Assembly: GCA_934444735.1 (NCBI GenBank)
Contig: CAKSDE010000003.1
Span: forward strand, 129,752-193,751
Reading direction: 5' to 3'
Length of the DNA stretch: 64,000 nucleotides
Source of the DNA: an uncultured Clostridia bacterium
GTDB taxonomy: Bacteria; Bacillota; Clostridia; UBA1381
A model generated the notes under the pieces. That model was given only the letters and a program-made list of their open reading frames with translations. It was not told the DNA's origin and searched no databases. Positions 10,137 through 19,955 of the stretch are shown one piece after another; positions within the stretch are counted from its first letter, which is position 1, and each line of letters begins with the position of its first letter. The translations under genes and the position numbers were made by a program.

Positions 10137-12731
10137 TTAATATAATGTCAATTCTCCGTGAAGATAATCGATCAGCTCACGGTCGCTTTCGGAATTAAAC
10201 AAATCCGCAGTATCGCTTACCGTAACAAATCCTATATCGTCCCAGAATATTTCTTTGCCGAGTATCTCCGAAAGCGTTCTTACCGGAATCAAGGTTCTTG
10301 CATCCTTGAACTTTACCTCGCCCTGTGCCTCAACCGCCTCACCGTTTTTGAAGAATTGAGAGGTCTTAGCATCGATCGTTGCCGTGTTTTCTTCCGTCCG
10401 TATCGTGATTATTTTATCCGCATCATTATACTCTACGCTTGCTCCCAATGCCTCTGCCACAAATCTTACCGGCAAATACGTCAGATTATCCATTATGGTC
10501 GGCATAACGTCAAGGCTTTGGTCTATTGTTTTTTTCTCGCCCTTTACAAATGCATAAGGGCTTCCTATACAAAGCGCTGTCGCCTCACTTATTCTCTCCT
10601 CCGCCCTTTGGCTGTATCTTCCCATTCTCGTAAACGGAACAGGCTTAAATCCGGGGAGTTCGTCAAATATCGGCGCGTCCTTTTTCAAAAGATAATTGCC
10701 TTCTTCGGCATCATAGAATCCCGGATCCTCCGAGGTTTCATAATTATCTTTTTCCAGTCCAGTCCGCTTTAAAGATTCCACAATCTGATTTGCACCCGAT
10801 TTATATAAAAGATTAGTATCAAATACATTTCCTGCAGGTGTCATTTTATCCTCCGGCTTCATCTCATAAAGCTCAGGATATGCCTCTTTCCATATATCAC
10901 TCTTTATGATCTTCTGATTTTCGGGATCTTCTATATCGGTCAATGATTCAAGATTTGAATAATGCGAACCTCGTATCGGTGTTGTACAGTTTATAAATAT
11001 ATTGTTGTACACTATAAAATCTCTTCCGCTTCCGATAAATATGCCCGCACCTGCGATATTTTCCAGAACATTTCCGATAACGTCATATGACGAAAAACCG
11101 TCGTCAAAATATATCGCACGCACACCCATAGTTCCGCTTATCGAGGAGCCTATATCATGGAAATAATTGTATTTCATCACATTTCCGCGAGTCATACCTT
11201 CTCGTCCCACATAAAACGCACCTGCATCGTCCGTTTCCTTGCAGACATCATAAACTTCGTTATACTCAACGACCATATTATTGCCGTTTGCCGATATTGC
11301 CGCATGCGGTGCGCCGTGAACTTCGTTATAAGACATTCTGTTTCCCACGCCGCCGTGAAGTCCTATCGCATAATTATATGTTTTGGTGAGTCTGGAGTAA
11401 TTTTCAAATTCACAGTTTTCGACATACGTTCCTCCCGGCGTAAGCGTTACTTTGTCCCCCGAACCGTACACTCTAACACCGCCGTTTGTATCATGTATAT
11501 AGCAATTTTTCACTCCGTTGTTTTTACCGCCGTTCATATATACAGCCTGTGCCGCCGTATACGATATTTCGCTGGAGTCAATCACGATATTTTCGGCATT
11601 ATCCAGATAGAAAATTCTCCCCCGAAATACCGTAAAGTCAAGATTTTTAAAATTCACATAGCTGCATTGATTTAAAGACACTGCACTGTCCGTCATAAGT
11701 GAAAGATTGATCTCCATATCGGAAATATCTCCGTCGGGGTAGAAATACAAAATCCCGCTGTCTTTGTCAAGATAATATTCGCCCGGTGAGTCCAGCTCTT
11801 CAATCAGATTGTAAATATAAAACGGTGCTCCCTCTCTGCCGCCGTAGTGCGAAAGATACTTGGTTATTATAACACCCTTATCAGTAACCTCTTTTACGGG
11901 TATTGTCGCATCAGCCCAGTCCTGTCCGAAAAGTCCCCAAACGAGTGCGTCTTTTGCATTTGTCCAGTTTTTGCTTCTCTCATCTGTCGGCAGTACCTCA
12001 AAGGTCTGTCTTTTATCTTCGGGAATGTTCTTTATTGCCTCGATTTCCTCATCGCTTTTCCCTGTAGTTACCAATCCCGTCCATTCCTTAATCTTCATAT
12101 TTTCCTCGCCGTTTGGGTAACGCGCCGGAGTCATAGCTACACCATCGACAAAAAGTTCATAATCACTACCTCTTGTAAGCAAGTTTGCAAATTCAGGGTA
12201 TATTCTTCTCAATTGAGCAGTATCGGAAGATGAACCCAAAAGCGCACGCTCCGGCATCTTGTCAACACCCAGATCATGAAGATTTACAGAGTATATCTTG
12301 TCCCTTGCCGAAGTATCCACGATACGTTTTACCCTCTCGTCATTCGCCTTTTTAAAAGCAGAACCCGGAATATGCATACCTCCGGTAAATTTAACCTCTT
12401 CATCCATATAATTACGGTATGTAATCGGAGTTTCGGCAGTTCCCGAATCCGCCTCGGTAAATTTCAGACTGTTCTCCAGCTTATATTCACCGCCTCTTAT
12501 CATTACCATAATCCCCTTTTTTCCTGCGCCGACAGTATTTTTTATGCTGCGCACCTCCTGTTTTGCCCTCTCCAGTGTTGCAAAAGGTGCGTCTATTGTG
12601 CCATTATTGGAATCATTTCCGTCGGTCGCAACGAATATGCAGGCATAATCGTCACTCAGCGCTTTTGCACCGATTAGTGGGCAGCCGAGAATTGTTGCCG
12701 CCAGCACAAGGCTTATCACTCTTTTTTTCAT
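10137..12731 (-). CDS. Secreted right-handed parallel beta-helix protein with C-terminal copper-amine-oxidase-N domain
   Basis: An 864-residue protein with a signal peptide (cleavage near AKA, about 24). An opening VATDGNDSNNGTIDAPFATL segment is followed by a long parallel beta-helix. Two motifs recur in all four beta-helix proteins of this window: PARYPN (lid region) and DDAGAFYVGR (helix region). This arrangement resembles GH141-type enzymes (family activities: alpha-L-fucosidase on rhamnogalacturonan II, and xylanase); the assignment is by eye. Residues about 738-848 form a copper amine oxidase N-terminal-like domain (YLPVRFVAEALGA, LIPVRTLSEILG), a surface module common in Firmicutes and not an oxidase. 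The start overlaps the previous stop as ATGA, which suggests translational coupling. Confidence 0.8.
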   Translation of the reverse strand: MKKRVISLVLAATILGCPLIGAKALSDDYACIFVATDGNDSNNGTIDAPFATLERAKQEVRSIKNTVGAGKKGIMVMIRGGEYKLENSLKFTEADSGTAETPITYRNYMDEEVKFTGGMHIPGSAFKKANDERVKRIVDTSARDKIYSVNLHDLGVDKMPERALLGSSSDTAQLRRIYPEFANLLTRGSDYELFVDGVAMTPARYPNGEENMKIKEWTGLVTTGKSDEEIEAIKNIPEDKRQTFEVLPTDERSKNWTNAKDALVWGLFGQDWADATIPVKEVTDKGVIITKYLSHYGGREGAPFYIYNLIEELDSPGEYYLDKDSGILYFYPDGDISDMEINLSLMTDSAVSLNQCSYVNFKNLDFTVFRGRIFYLDNAENIVIDSSEISYTAAQAVYMNGGKNNGVKNCYIHDTNGGVRVYGSGDKVTLTPGGTYVENCEFENYSRLTKTYNYAIGLHGGVGNRMSYNEVHGAPHAAISANGNNMVVEYNEVYDVCKETDDAGAFYVGREGMTRGNVMKYNYFHDIGSSISGTMGVRAIYFDDGFSSYDVIGNVLENIAGAGIFIGSGRDFIVYNNIFINCTTPIRGSHYSNLESLTDIEDPENQKIIKSDIWKEAYPELYEMKPEDKMTPAGNVFDTNLLYKSGANQIVESLKRTGLEKDNYETSEDPGFYDAEEGNYLLKKDAPIFDELPGFKPVPFTRMGRYSQRAEERISEATALCIGSPYAFVKGEKKTIDQSLDVMPTIMDNLTYLPVRFVAEALGASVEYNDADKIITIRTEENTATIDAKTSQFFKNGEAVEAQGEVKFKDARTLIPVRTLSEILGKEIFWDDIGFVTVSDTADLFNSESDRELIDYLHGELTLY

Positions 12732-15700
12732 CTTGTTTCTCCTTTCTCTCCTGTTAATCCGATTTCTCCGAACGGAATCACTCCAAATCCCGGTATTTCT
12801 TTATATATATCGCTTTTTGCCAAAATCGAGAAATCTTTATTGTCATAATCCGCAAATATATCGGTACTGTCAAAAATCACGTTTCCCGTAGGATCCAAAA
12901 GATAGCTGTATTTTTCAGGGATCTGCGGCAATGCCGAATTATAGAGTGCATTGTCATTAACTCTGTTATATTTCGGATCCTTCGGCTCATCATTTGCCGT
13001 TTCTCCGATCCACGGGAATTCCTTTTGCCATAAGGCGTTATTTTCATATATCTTCAACCCATCCAAAAGGCTCTCGTTAAACGTCCAGTATCTTGAAATA
13101 TAAACCGATTGCGGACAGTTAATCATCACATTTCTCTCTATCGTATTGTATCTTCCCGAGCCGATAAAGCACGCCCGATCAATATTTTCAAACACATTCG
13201 AGTACACATATTCTCCCGAAAGCCTCTCATCAAAGTAAATCCCCACAACCGTAGTTGCCGTTCCTGTCATTTCTTTTACTTTATTTTCAATATCATGTAT
13301 ATAGTTAAACCGCATTATATTTCCGGGTGCCGTAAAGGTAAGTCCTGCATAAATCGCGCCCGAGTCGAGTGTGTCATTGCAAACATTATATATTTCATTA
13401 TATTCGATAATACACTTTTGACCATAAAATCCGATCGCCATATGCGCACTGTCTGAAATTTCATTATATGAGGCTTTATTTCCCACACCATATAATGCAA
13501 TTGCCGGCTCATATGTCGTTTTTTCCTGCGCAAACCGTTCAATTTTATTGTTCGTTATTATATTTTTCCCGGGTGTAAGTGTAGCAGCACTGCCGCCGTC
13601 CGCTACAAATACACCGCGGCTCAAATCATGCGCCCAATTGCTCTCAATTCTGCAATTTTCACTCTTATTTATCCCTGCCGCCCTGCAAACTATGTTGGTA
13701 AATTCGCAATTTTTAATAACCACCCCATCGCAGTAATCATTCATCTTTATACAATAATCATTCGCTGAAATCCCGTCAAAAACAATACCGTCAATAACCA
13801 GATTTTCAGCACCTTTTATGTTGATAAAGGAATCGAGCGATGTGTTTCGCGCATTATATTTAATTTTGCTGTTCTCATTAAAATCCGCAAACGGATAAAT
13901 GTAAATGTAATTATTTTCCTTATCAAAATACCATTCACCCTCCGAATTGAGTTCTTCCAAAATATTGGCGCAGTAAAATCTGTCATCTTTTCTGACAGCA
14001 TACCCCGAATTTGCATTTGCGGTCATCAGCTTTTTATCTTCGGTGAAATCGCATTTATAAAATACGTCGCTCCAATCCGCTCCCAGATAACCGAAAATAT
14101 AAAATCCGTCCGAATCGCCCCACTCGCTCATTTTTCCTGCCAGTTCATCCGATGAAAAGGCGATAGGTCTGCGCTCGCTGATATTACCGGATTTATCCGT
14201 TGTGACACCGCTGTCAATGACCGATGTCACATGAATATAACCGCTGTCCGGATATCTTGCCAAAGTCATTCGCTTTGAGTCGGAAAAAAGTATTGGATTT
14301 ATTGCCTTGTTTGAATAGCTTCTGTCCTCTATTTCGGGAATACTTCCAAAACCGTTTGCATCAAGCTTTATTCTCAAAACTTTTTCCTTTGCGTTTTCAT
14401 TTTTAATCCTGTTTTTTATATCCTGCGGCACTTCTTCAAACATACTCCCCTTCATTGATTTGACCGTTGTGAACACCGCTTTTTCTCCATTGTAAGCTTT
14501 ATATGTTATGCCGCTGTCCGAAGATGTGAAATTGCACTTTGATGGAAAGTAATATTCACCCTTACGAAAATACACCGTTGTCCCTTCTCCCGCAAGCCTT
14601 GCAGCACTTTGCGCTTTTTTTAGCGTTGCAAACGGACTGGTTATAGTGCCCGGATTTGCATCATTACCACTCGGGGACACATAAAATTCTTTTTTAGCGG
14701 CAGTAAGCGCTCTAACCGTTCCGAGCGACACCCCGGCAAGCGGAACAAGCCTTTTAAAAGAGTCCCACACAAATATTTTTATCGTATCATTCGCTGTCAT
14801 TTTTGCCGAGCTGTATTGCATTGTTATATTTTTGCTGTCATATTCACCGGAGGTCATCTCTTTTAAGATACCGTCTTTGCCATATACCGCTGCAATAATG
14901 CGTACAATCGGCACTTCATTGTTCAGATTATTATTAACCGCCGCCACCGTCAATTTATATGTCCCGTTATTTTGTGAAACACCGACAGAATGGAGTTTTA
15001 CATTATACTCAAAATCTATTCTGTACACTCCGTTTTCATCAGGAATAACCCCCTCGGTTATATATTCCTCTCCATTCACGCTGTATGCTCTTTCGTCCTC
15101 GGGATAAACCTTAATTTTCTTTTCCTCTTTTTTTACTGTCCCGTTTTTACCCAATATAAATATTTTCCCGATGGACTCATTCAGCTTTTTGCTGAAATCA
15201 CACCCTTCAAAAACCAACATTGAAGAATCGCTTGTATAAATCTTTGATTTGATACTAACCTCGGGCAGGATATATACCGCTGAATTATTCACGGTTATAT
15301 TATTATAATTCCCACTCTCAATTCGTATATTTCCGCCGCACTCAATATCCGCATCATTTTTAAATACCGCATTTTTCCCGATTTTTGCGCTGCCAGAAAT
15401 AATTATCTTCTCCTGCGGTGCGTTTTTAAGTGTAATATCACTAAGTTCAATATCACCGCTCAAGCTAAAGCTTTCGTTTTGGGATATATCCAGTATTCCT
15501 CCCGAAATCACAACTTTTTTGCCACAATCGACGCTATCGGCTGCAACCTCACCCAAAAGCTTAACCGTATCCCCCGTGTCCGCAGCAGCCAGTGCGGCAG
15601 AAACGGTTAAAAGCGGTGAATATAACGTTCCGTCATTGCTGTCGTTGCCTTTCGGGGACACATATATAATATTGCTCTTTTTTCCGAGAATATCGCCGTA

Positions 15701-15958
15701 AACCGTATCGGTTATACTGTCTCCCATATTTATTTTTATCTCGCTCTGATTTTTAATATTTGTCTTAAAAATACCCGAGCCTTGATTTATATATAAAATT
15801 TCGTTTAAACGGTTCGTTACAATAACCCCGGTTTCATTTTCTCCTGCATCTATCGCGAGCTTTCCGTCATCGTCCCACATTGCCGAAAAATCGGCATATG
15901 CATTTAAACTTACCAATCCGCAGAATAAGCATATCAAAATAAAAGCAACTTTTTTCAT
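12728..15958 (-). CDS. Secreted double beta-helix protein, GH141-like
   Basis: A 1076-residue protein with signal peptide (cleavage after AYA, 22). It holds two parallel-beta-helix entry motifs: YVSPKGNDSNDGT near residue 97, opening a short helix to about 275, and FYVSPSGNDANPGT near 428, opening the main helix to the C-terminus. Between them lies a beta-sandwich with the recurring IKIFVWDS motif (about 290-415). The main helix carries LARYPDSGY and DSGAIYAGL, matching the paralogues. It is a probable secreted polysaccharide hydrolase or lyase; the GH141-like label is an inference. A good RBS (GGAGG) precedes the ATG. Its stop overlaps the next gene's start by 4 nt. Confidence 0.8.
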   Translation of the reverse strand: MKKVAFILICLFCGLVSLNAYADFSAMWDDDGKLAIDAGENETGVIVTNRLNEILYINQGSGIFKTNIKNQSEIKINMGDSITDTVYGDILGKKSNIIYVSPKGNDSNDGTLYSPLLTVSAALAAADTGDTVKLLGEVAADSVDCGKKVVISGGILDISQNESFSLSGDIELSDITLKNAPQEKIIISGSAKIGKNAVFKNDADIECGGNIRIESGNYNNITVNNSAVYILPEVSIKSKIYTSDSSMLVFEGCDFSKKLNESIGKIFILGKNGTVKKEEKKIKVYPEDERAYSVNGEEYITEGVIPDENGVYRIDFEYNVKLHSVGVSQNNGTYKLTVAAVNNNLNNEVPIVRIIAAVYGKDGILKEMTSGEYDSKNITMQYSSAKMTANDTIKIFVWDSFKRLVPLAGVSLGTVRALTAAKKEFYVSPSGNDANPGTITSPFATLKKAQSAARLAGEGTTVYFRKGEYYFPSKCNFTSSDSGITYKAYNGEKAVFTTVKSMKGSMFEEVPQDIKNRIKNENAKEKVLRIKLDANGFGSIPEIEDRSYSNKAINPILFSDSKRMTLARYPDSGYIHVTSVIDSGVTTDKSGNISERRPIAFSSDELAGKMSEWGDSDGFYIFGYLGADWSDVFYKCDFTEDKKLMTANANSGYAVRKDDRFYCANILEELNSEGEWYFDKENNYIYIYPFADFNENSKIKYNARNTSLDSFINIKGAENLVIDGIVFDGISANDYCIKMNDYCDGVVIKNCEFTNIVCRAAGINKSENCRIESNWAHDLSRGVFVADGGSAATLTPGKNIITNNKIERFAQEKTTYEPAIALYGVGNKASYNEISDSAHMAIGFYGQKCIIEYNEIYNVCNDTLDSGAIYAGLTFTAPGNIMRFNYIHDIENKVKEMTGTATTVVGIYFDERLSGEYVYSNVFENIDRACFIGSGRYNTIERNVMINCPQSVYISRYWTFNESLLDGLKIYENNALWQKEFPWIGETANDEPKDPKYNRVNDNALYNSALPQIPEKYSYLLDPTGNVIFDSTDIFADYDNKDFSILAKSDIYKEIPGFGVIPFGEIGLTGEKGETR

Positions 15959-15984
15959 TTTTCATTCCTCCGTTTTTGATATTT

Positions 15985-17520
15985 TTATATTTTCACGCTT
16001 GCCTTTCCCGAAAATTCACACTCTCCGTATACCCCCGCAACAAATGCTCTCAAAGACGCTTCATTGTCGTAACTGTTTACATACGTCTTAGCATTCTCGC
16101 AATATTGCTTAAATATATACGGTGATCCAAAACTTGCAATTATCGTTTTATCAGCATCGTAAACAAGCGAGTTATGTATCGTAACCGCCGCCTCTCCCGT
16201 CGGATTCGGCGTGTCGGCGCTGAGCATATATGCATATATCAGCAAATCATAATCCTTATTAAGCTCTTTAAAATCAACATGATATACTCCGTTGTTTATC
16301 ATCACTTCAACTGCGGCACCGCGTTTTTCAAATTCTTCTTTTAATATATCAAGCTTTTTGAATTTTCTATCATCTGTAGCAATCCCGACAATTCTAATTT
16401 TTCTGTATTTATTTTTATCTATCGGTATCAGCTTATTTTTCAGCATATATGCAGCCTTAGTTGCAAGCTCTTTTGCTACCCTCTCTGAAAAGCCTCTCTC
16501 ATGCGTTTTTTCGGTTTTGCATATTTTGTCTTTCATGCGCATAACTCTTTCATATGCGTCATCCACTCTTGACATCGGTATCTTACCGTTCTCTACTGCC
16601 TTTACTATATTTTCCACAGTATAAAGCTGCGGCCATAAAAGCATATCGATCCCGATTTCATAGCACCTAACTTCTGCCTCTTCCTGTTCATACTCCCAGC
16701 GCAGGAATCCGCCCATATCCAAGGCGTCCGAAACAACAACTCCCGAAAATCCCATTTCTTTTTTTAAAAGCTTTGTTATCAAATCATATGAAAGAGTTGC
16801 CGGCGGATAGCAGCCGTCTATATCATCATTTTGCAAAGCCGGTGCCGAAATATGCCCTGCCATAATTGCTGCAACACCTGAATCTATCGCACGTCTAAAC
16901 ATCTTCCCCGACTTCTCAAACCATTCTTCTCTGCTAAGGGAATTTTCTGATTTTACAATATGCTGATTTCGGTAATCTATCCCGTCTCCCGGGAAGTGCT
17001 TTGCCGTTGCCAGAAGTCCGTTTTCCTGATATCCTCGTATAAGCGCCTCTAAAAGCTCCGAAGCAGCTTTTTCATTGTCTCCCAACGATCTTGTATTCAC
17101 TATCAGATTGAGTGGGTTTATATTCAAATCGCTCACCGGCGCAAAAGTCCAGTTTATACCTAAAGACACCGCATCATATGCTATTGCTTTTGCATAATCA
17201 TACGCAAGAGTCTTATCATTTGCCGAACCGACTGCCATAAGCGGCGGCAGCTCCACTGCACCCTTTACAATTCTCGACAATCCCGCTTCGCCATCCATGC
17301 ATACCAAAAGCGGAATTTTTGAATATTTTTCATATTCTTCCGCCACGTTTTCGGCATTTGTCTTTTCATTGTATGCAATCACCTCGGGACCGACAAAAAT
17401 TCCTCCCACGGGATACTTCTTCATGAAATTTTCTATACTTCCGAATTTTTTTATATGCTCCTCCGGTCTTGCTTTAACAATAACCGACTGACAAATCTTT
17501 TCTCTCAAATTTAAATCCAT
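15985..17520 (-). CDS. Glycoside hydrolase family 3, NagZ/beta-glucosidase type, cytosolic
   Basis: A 511-residue two-domain GH3 protein: TIM barrel (about 1-345) and an alpha/beta C-terminal domain (about 375-511). The visible signatures are DGEAGLSR, KHFPGDG (174-180) followed by NQH, and the nucleophile motif VVVSDALDM with Asp265. The family removes terminal beta-linked sugars; the KHFPG block followed by a His resembles NagZ-type beta-N-acetylhexosaminidases, and murQ plus a sugar kinase lie nearby, but a beta-glucosidase or beta-xylosidase role in oligosaccharide breakdown is equally possible. No signal peptide is present, unlike the five genes downstream, so it acts in the cytosol. RBS AAAGGAG precedes the ATG. 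Confidence 0.85.
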   Translation of the reverse strand: MDLNLREKICQSVIVKARPEEHIKKFGSIENFMKKYPVGGIFVGPEVIAYNEKTNAENVAEEYEKYSKIPLLVCMDGEAGLSRIVKGAVELPPLMAVGSANDKTLAYDYAKAIAYDAVSLGINWTFAPVSDLNINPLNLIVNTRSLGDNEKAASELLEALIRGYQENGLLATAKHFPGDGIDYRNQHIVKSENSLSREEWFEKSGKMFRRAIDSGVAAIMAGHISAPALQNDDIDGCYPPATLSYDLITKLLKKEMGFSGVVVSDALDMGGFLRWEYEQEEAEVRCYEIGIDMLLWPQLYTVENIVKAVENGKIPMSRVDDAYERVMRMKDKICKTEKTHERGFSERVAKELATKAAYMLKNKLIPIDKNKYRKIRIVGIATDDRKFKKLDILKEEFEKRGAAVEVMINNGVYHVDFKELNKDYDLLIYAYMLSADTPNPTGEAAVTIHNSLVYDADKTIIASFGSPYIFKQYCENAKTYVNSYDNEASLRAFVAGVYGECEFSGKASVKI

Positions 17521-17662
17521 ATATTCTCCTTTGAACGATAAAATCTTTTTTATATATAAACAGAAAATTGAAGTTCTGTTCCTTCCATTCTACGGATATT
17601 TTTATAATCAATTCATTACTTTAAACTGTTGCTCCTGATTTTGATTCGGCAATATAGTACTC

Positions 17663-18916
17663 TTAGCTTTCCCTTACCGTAAAAGCAACATTATTAAAGG
17701 TAACACCCTCCGTATGTTCCATATATACGGAATTTCTCACCAATTCATTTTCATTCGGATGTCCTATTCTGACATCTTTGCTTCTTTTATCATCCACCGG
17801 GTTTATCTTCGACTTTTCAAAGCTGCAATCGGAAAAAACTACATTTTTAATCGGGCAATCAACTCTTCCTTTCAAATACGGCAGTGTAAGACCTCTTGTA
17901 TGTACGTTTGAGAAATACAGGTTCTGAATACCCTTGCAGAAAGTCACCGGATTATCCTCTATTTTTATATCAAGCGGACACACATAAATTCTATCCATCA
18001 TAATATTGTTAAATAAGATATTTTCTATAAATGTATACTCACGTCCCTCGTCCGCAAGTCTTTCCTTGCCGCGTCCCGGCAGCGTTATGCTGATTCCGAT
18101 TGATGTATCGGTAACAACAAGATTTGAAAAGCTGCAATTTCTTATTATACCGTCCTTTATCCAGCCCACGCGGATCCCCGAACAATTACTCGAGAGAGTG
18201 CAGTTTGTAACAGTCACCTTTTCGCACACCTTATTTTCCGCCAAAGACGAGTTATTGGCGCGAATTATAAGACAGTCGTCACCGCTGTTTATAATACAGT
18301 TTGAAACGGTAACATTTCGGCTGCTGTTTATGTGGATTCCGTCGTTATTCGGATAGTCTATGCACGCGTTGATCTTCACTCTGTCAAAACTCACCCAATC
18401 GCAGTCGTGCACCCAGAACGTCCAGCCACCCGGCTGATTTATCATATTTATATCGGTGACGTTAACATTTTCGCAGCCTGTAAAAAATACCACTCTTGAC
18501 GGTGTATCCTCGCCGATTCTCTCATACGGCATCCATGAATTTTCCGCCTTTTTCAAAAACATTTCACCGTTACAGTCAATCGAGCCTCTTCCGGTTATCG
18601 ATATATTTTTGCTCTCCTCCGCAAAAATCATGCACGAATTCTTATGTCTTGCCAAAAGATCGGACACTACGTGCCGCACATTATCACGCTCCGCAAAGTC
18701 TTTGGGATCGGGAGACATTAAAAGCTTTCCCGTTTCATCTATATGCAGGTCCACATTGTCCTTTAATATTATTGTTCCCGTCATATAAACTCCGCCGGAC
18801 ACCTCCACTTTTCCGCCGCCCGTTTCCGAACACTCATCAATCGCTTTTTGTATTGCCTTTGTGTTCAATGTTTTTGCATCACCTTTTGCACCGTAATCTC
18901 TTATATCAAATCTCAT
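17663..18916 (-). CDS. Glycoside hydrolase family 28 (polygalacturonase-like), cytosolic
   Basis: A 417-residue parallel beta-helix glycosidase. The N-terminal FDIRDYGAKGDAKTLNT block is typical of GH28. The catalytic region shows NNDG (190-193) and SGDDC (Asp213, Asp214), matching the family's NTD and DD acids. The usual GHG His is absent: the corresponding stretch reads SNCSGIRVG (about 243-251), and RIK appears as DIKIE. The three acidic residues remain, so hydrolysis of a galacturonic-acid-containing oligosaccharide is plausible with altered specificity. There is no signal peptide, so the likely substrate is imported pectic oligosaccharide. It is the first gene of the seven-gene run and is divergent from the AraC regulator. 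RBS AAAGGAG precedes the ATG. Confidence 0.85.
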   Translation of the reverse strand: MRFDIRDYGAKGDAKTLNTKAIQKAIDECSETGGGKVEVSGGVYMTGTIILKDNVDLHIDETGKLLMSPDPKDFAERDNVRHVVSDLLARHKNSCMIFAEESKNISITGRGSIDCNGEMFLKKAENSWMPYERIGEDTPSRVVFFTGCENVNVTDINMINQPGGWTFWVHDCDWVSFDRVKINACIDYPNNDGIHINSSRNVTVSNCIINSGDDCLIIRANNSSLAENKVCEKVTVTNCTLSSNCSGIRVGWIKDGIIRNCSFSNLVVTDTSIGISITLPGRGKERLADEGREYTFIENILFNNIMMDRIYVCPLDIKIEDNPVTFCKGIQNLYFSNVHTRGLTLPYLKGRVDCPIKNVVFSDCSFEKSKINPVDDKRSKDVRIGHPNENELVRNSVYMEHTEGVTFNNVAFTVRES

Positions 18917-18959
18917 TTTTTACTCCTTTTCACAAGTAATTATATTTTTCTATAAATTA

Positions 18960-18987
18960 ATTATAACATTTTCACAACTCAATACAA
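18960..18987 (-). promoter_or_regulatory. Putative promoter of the GH28-led operon
   Basis: On the minus strand TTGTAT, a 16-nt spacer and TATAAT stand about 44 nt upstream of the GH28 start codon. The region is shared with the divergent araC-type gene, the usual place for an AraC operator. Confidence 0.5.
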
Positions 18988-19039
18988 TGGAATATCGATT
19001 TTATTTTTGTACTATATTGAACAAATACACCATTCTCTC

Positions 19040-19068
19040 TTGCACCGTTTTAAAACTTATGTTATACT
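19040..19068 (+). promoter_or_regulatory. Putative promoter of the AraC-family gene
   Basis: TTGCAC, a 17-nt spacer and TATACT lie about 32 nt upstream of the chosen ATG. It is divergent from the GH28 promoter, with about 50 nt between the two -35 boxes. Confidence 0.6.
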
Positions 19069-19100
19069 GTATTTAATATAAAAGAAAGGCTGTGGATTTT

Positions 19101-19955
19101 ATGTATTTCAATATGGATAAACCTGTAAATGCCGTCATGTTCGGTAAGATGACTCAATCCCGCGGTCACTGGCACAACGGCCGCTGTATAAACAATCATA
19201 TGCTTTTGTACATCATTTCAGGCAAGCTCAATATGCAAGTCGGAAACAAAGTTTACTGCATTCTTCCGGGAGAACTGCTGCTTATCCCCGAAAATACATT
19301 TTATAAACCGCTCGACACAAGCGGCTGCACATATTATTTTTTCCATTTCAATGCCTGCTCCGATCTTCCCGACACGATTCTGCCGGTTACGATAAGAAAT
19401 GAAACTCTTCCCGAGAATTGCTATGCTTATCTTTACAGTGTTAATAAAAAACCGGTCATAAGAATCGATATACATACCCATATAACCAATCACAGCGCCG
19501 TAGACAATATATTTCTGCGCATTTCGGGCATGAATGTTTCAAAAAATTCCTCGGGGAAAATATTGCTCGACAATCTCCTGCGAGAGCTGCTCATTCAGAT
19601 AGATCTTGACTCTCTGCAAACCACAAAATCCAACAACACTCTCGAAAAAATCCTTGTCTACATTCATGCCAACTTCAGCCGCGATATAACCCTTGACTCG
19701 ATAAGCCGTGAATTTCTCATATCGAAATCCTATATATCACGTCTATTCCGCGGCTTTCTGAACACGACCGTATCGCACTACATAAACCGCATACGCTTGG
19801 GAAATGCCTGCGAGCTGCTCTTAAACAGCAGTATGCCGATAAGCGAAGTTGCCGAAAAATCAGGGTATTCCGACCAATATTACTTTTCAAAGGTTTTTAA
19901 GAAATTTTTCTCGGTCTCGCCCAGTGCTTTCAGAAAAAACAACACAGTCATTTAA
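19101..19955 (+). CDS. AraC-family transcriptional regulator
   Basis: The protein has 284 residues from the ATG at 19101. A GTG at 19092 is possible, but it leaves only 2 nt after the AAAGG ribosome site, while the ATG is 11 nt away. The N-terminal half is a cupin-like sensing domain (GELLLIPENTFYKPL). The C-terminal 100 residues are the double helix-turn-helix DNA-binding domain: helix pairs at DISLDSISREFLISKSYISRLF-type positions and PISEVAEKSGYSDQYYFSKVFKK-type positions, ending in SPSAFRKN. It probably senses a sugar and activates the divergent GH28-led operon. Its stop codon overlaps the stop of the convergent gene. Confidence 0.9.
   Translation: MYFNMDKPVNAVMFGKMTQSRGHWHNGRCINNHMLLYIISGKLNMQVGNKVYCILPGELLLIPENTFYKPLDTSGCTYYFFHFNACSDLPDTILPVTIRNETLPENCYAYLYSVNKKPVIRIDIHTHITNHSAVDNIFLRISGMNVSKNSSGKILLDNLLRELLIQIDLDSLQTTKSNNTLEKILVYIHANFSRDITLDSISREFLISKSYISRLFRGFLNTTVSHYINRIRLGNACELLLNSSMPISEVAEKSGYSDQYYFSKVFKKFFSVSPSAFRKNNTVI

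Noticed and set aside
10137..12731. Copper amine oxidase enzyme
   Set aside because: Only the N-terminal-type domain is present; there is no oxidase domain with the topaquinone Tyr motif.
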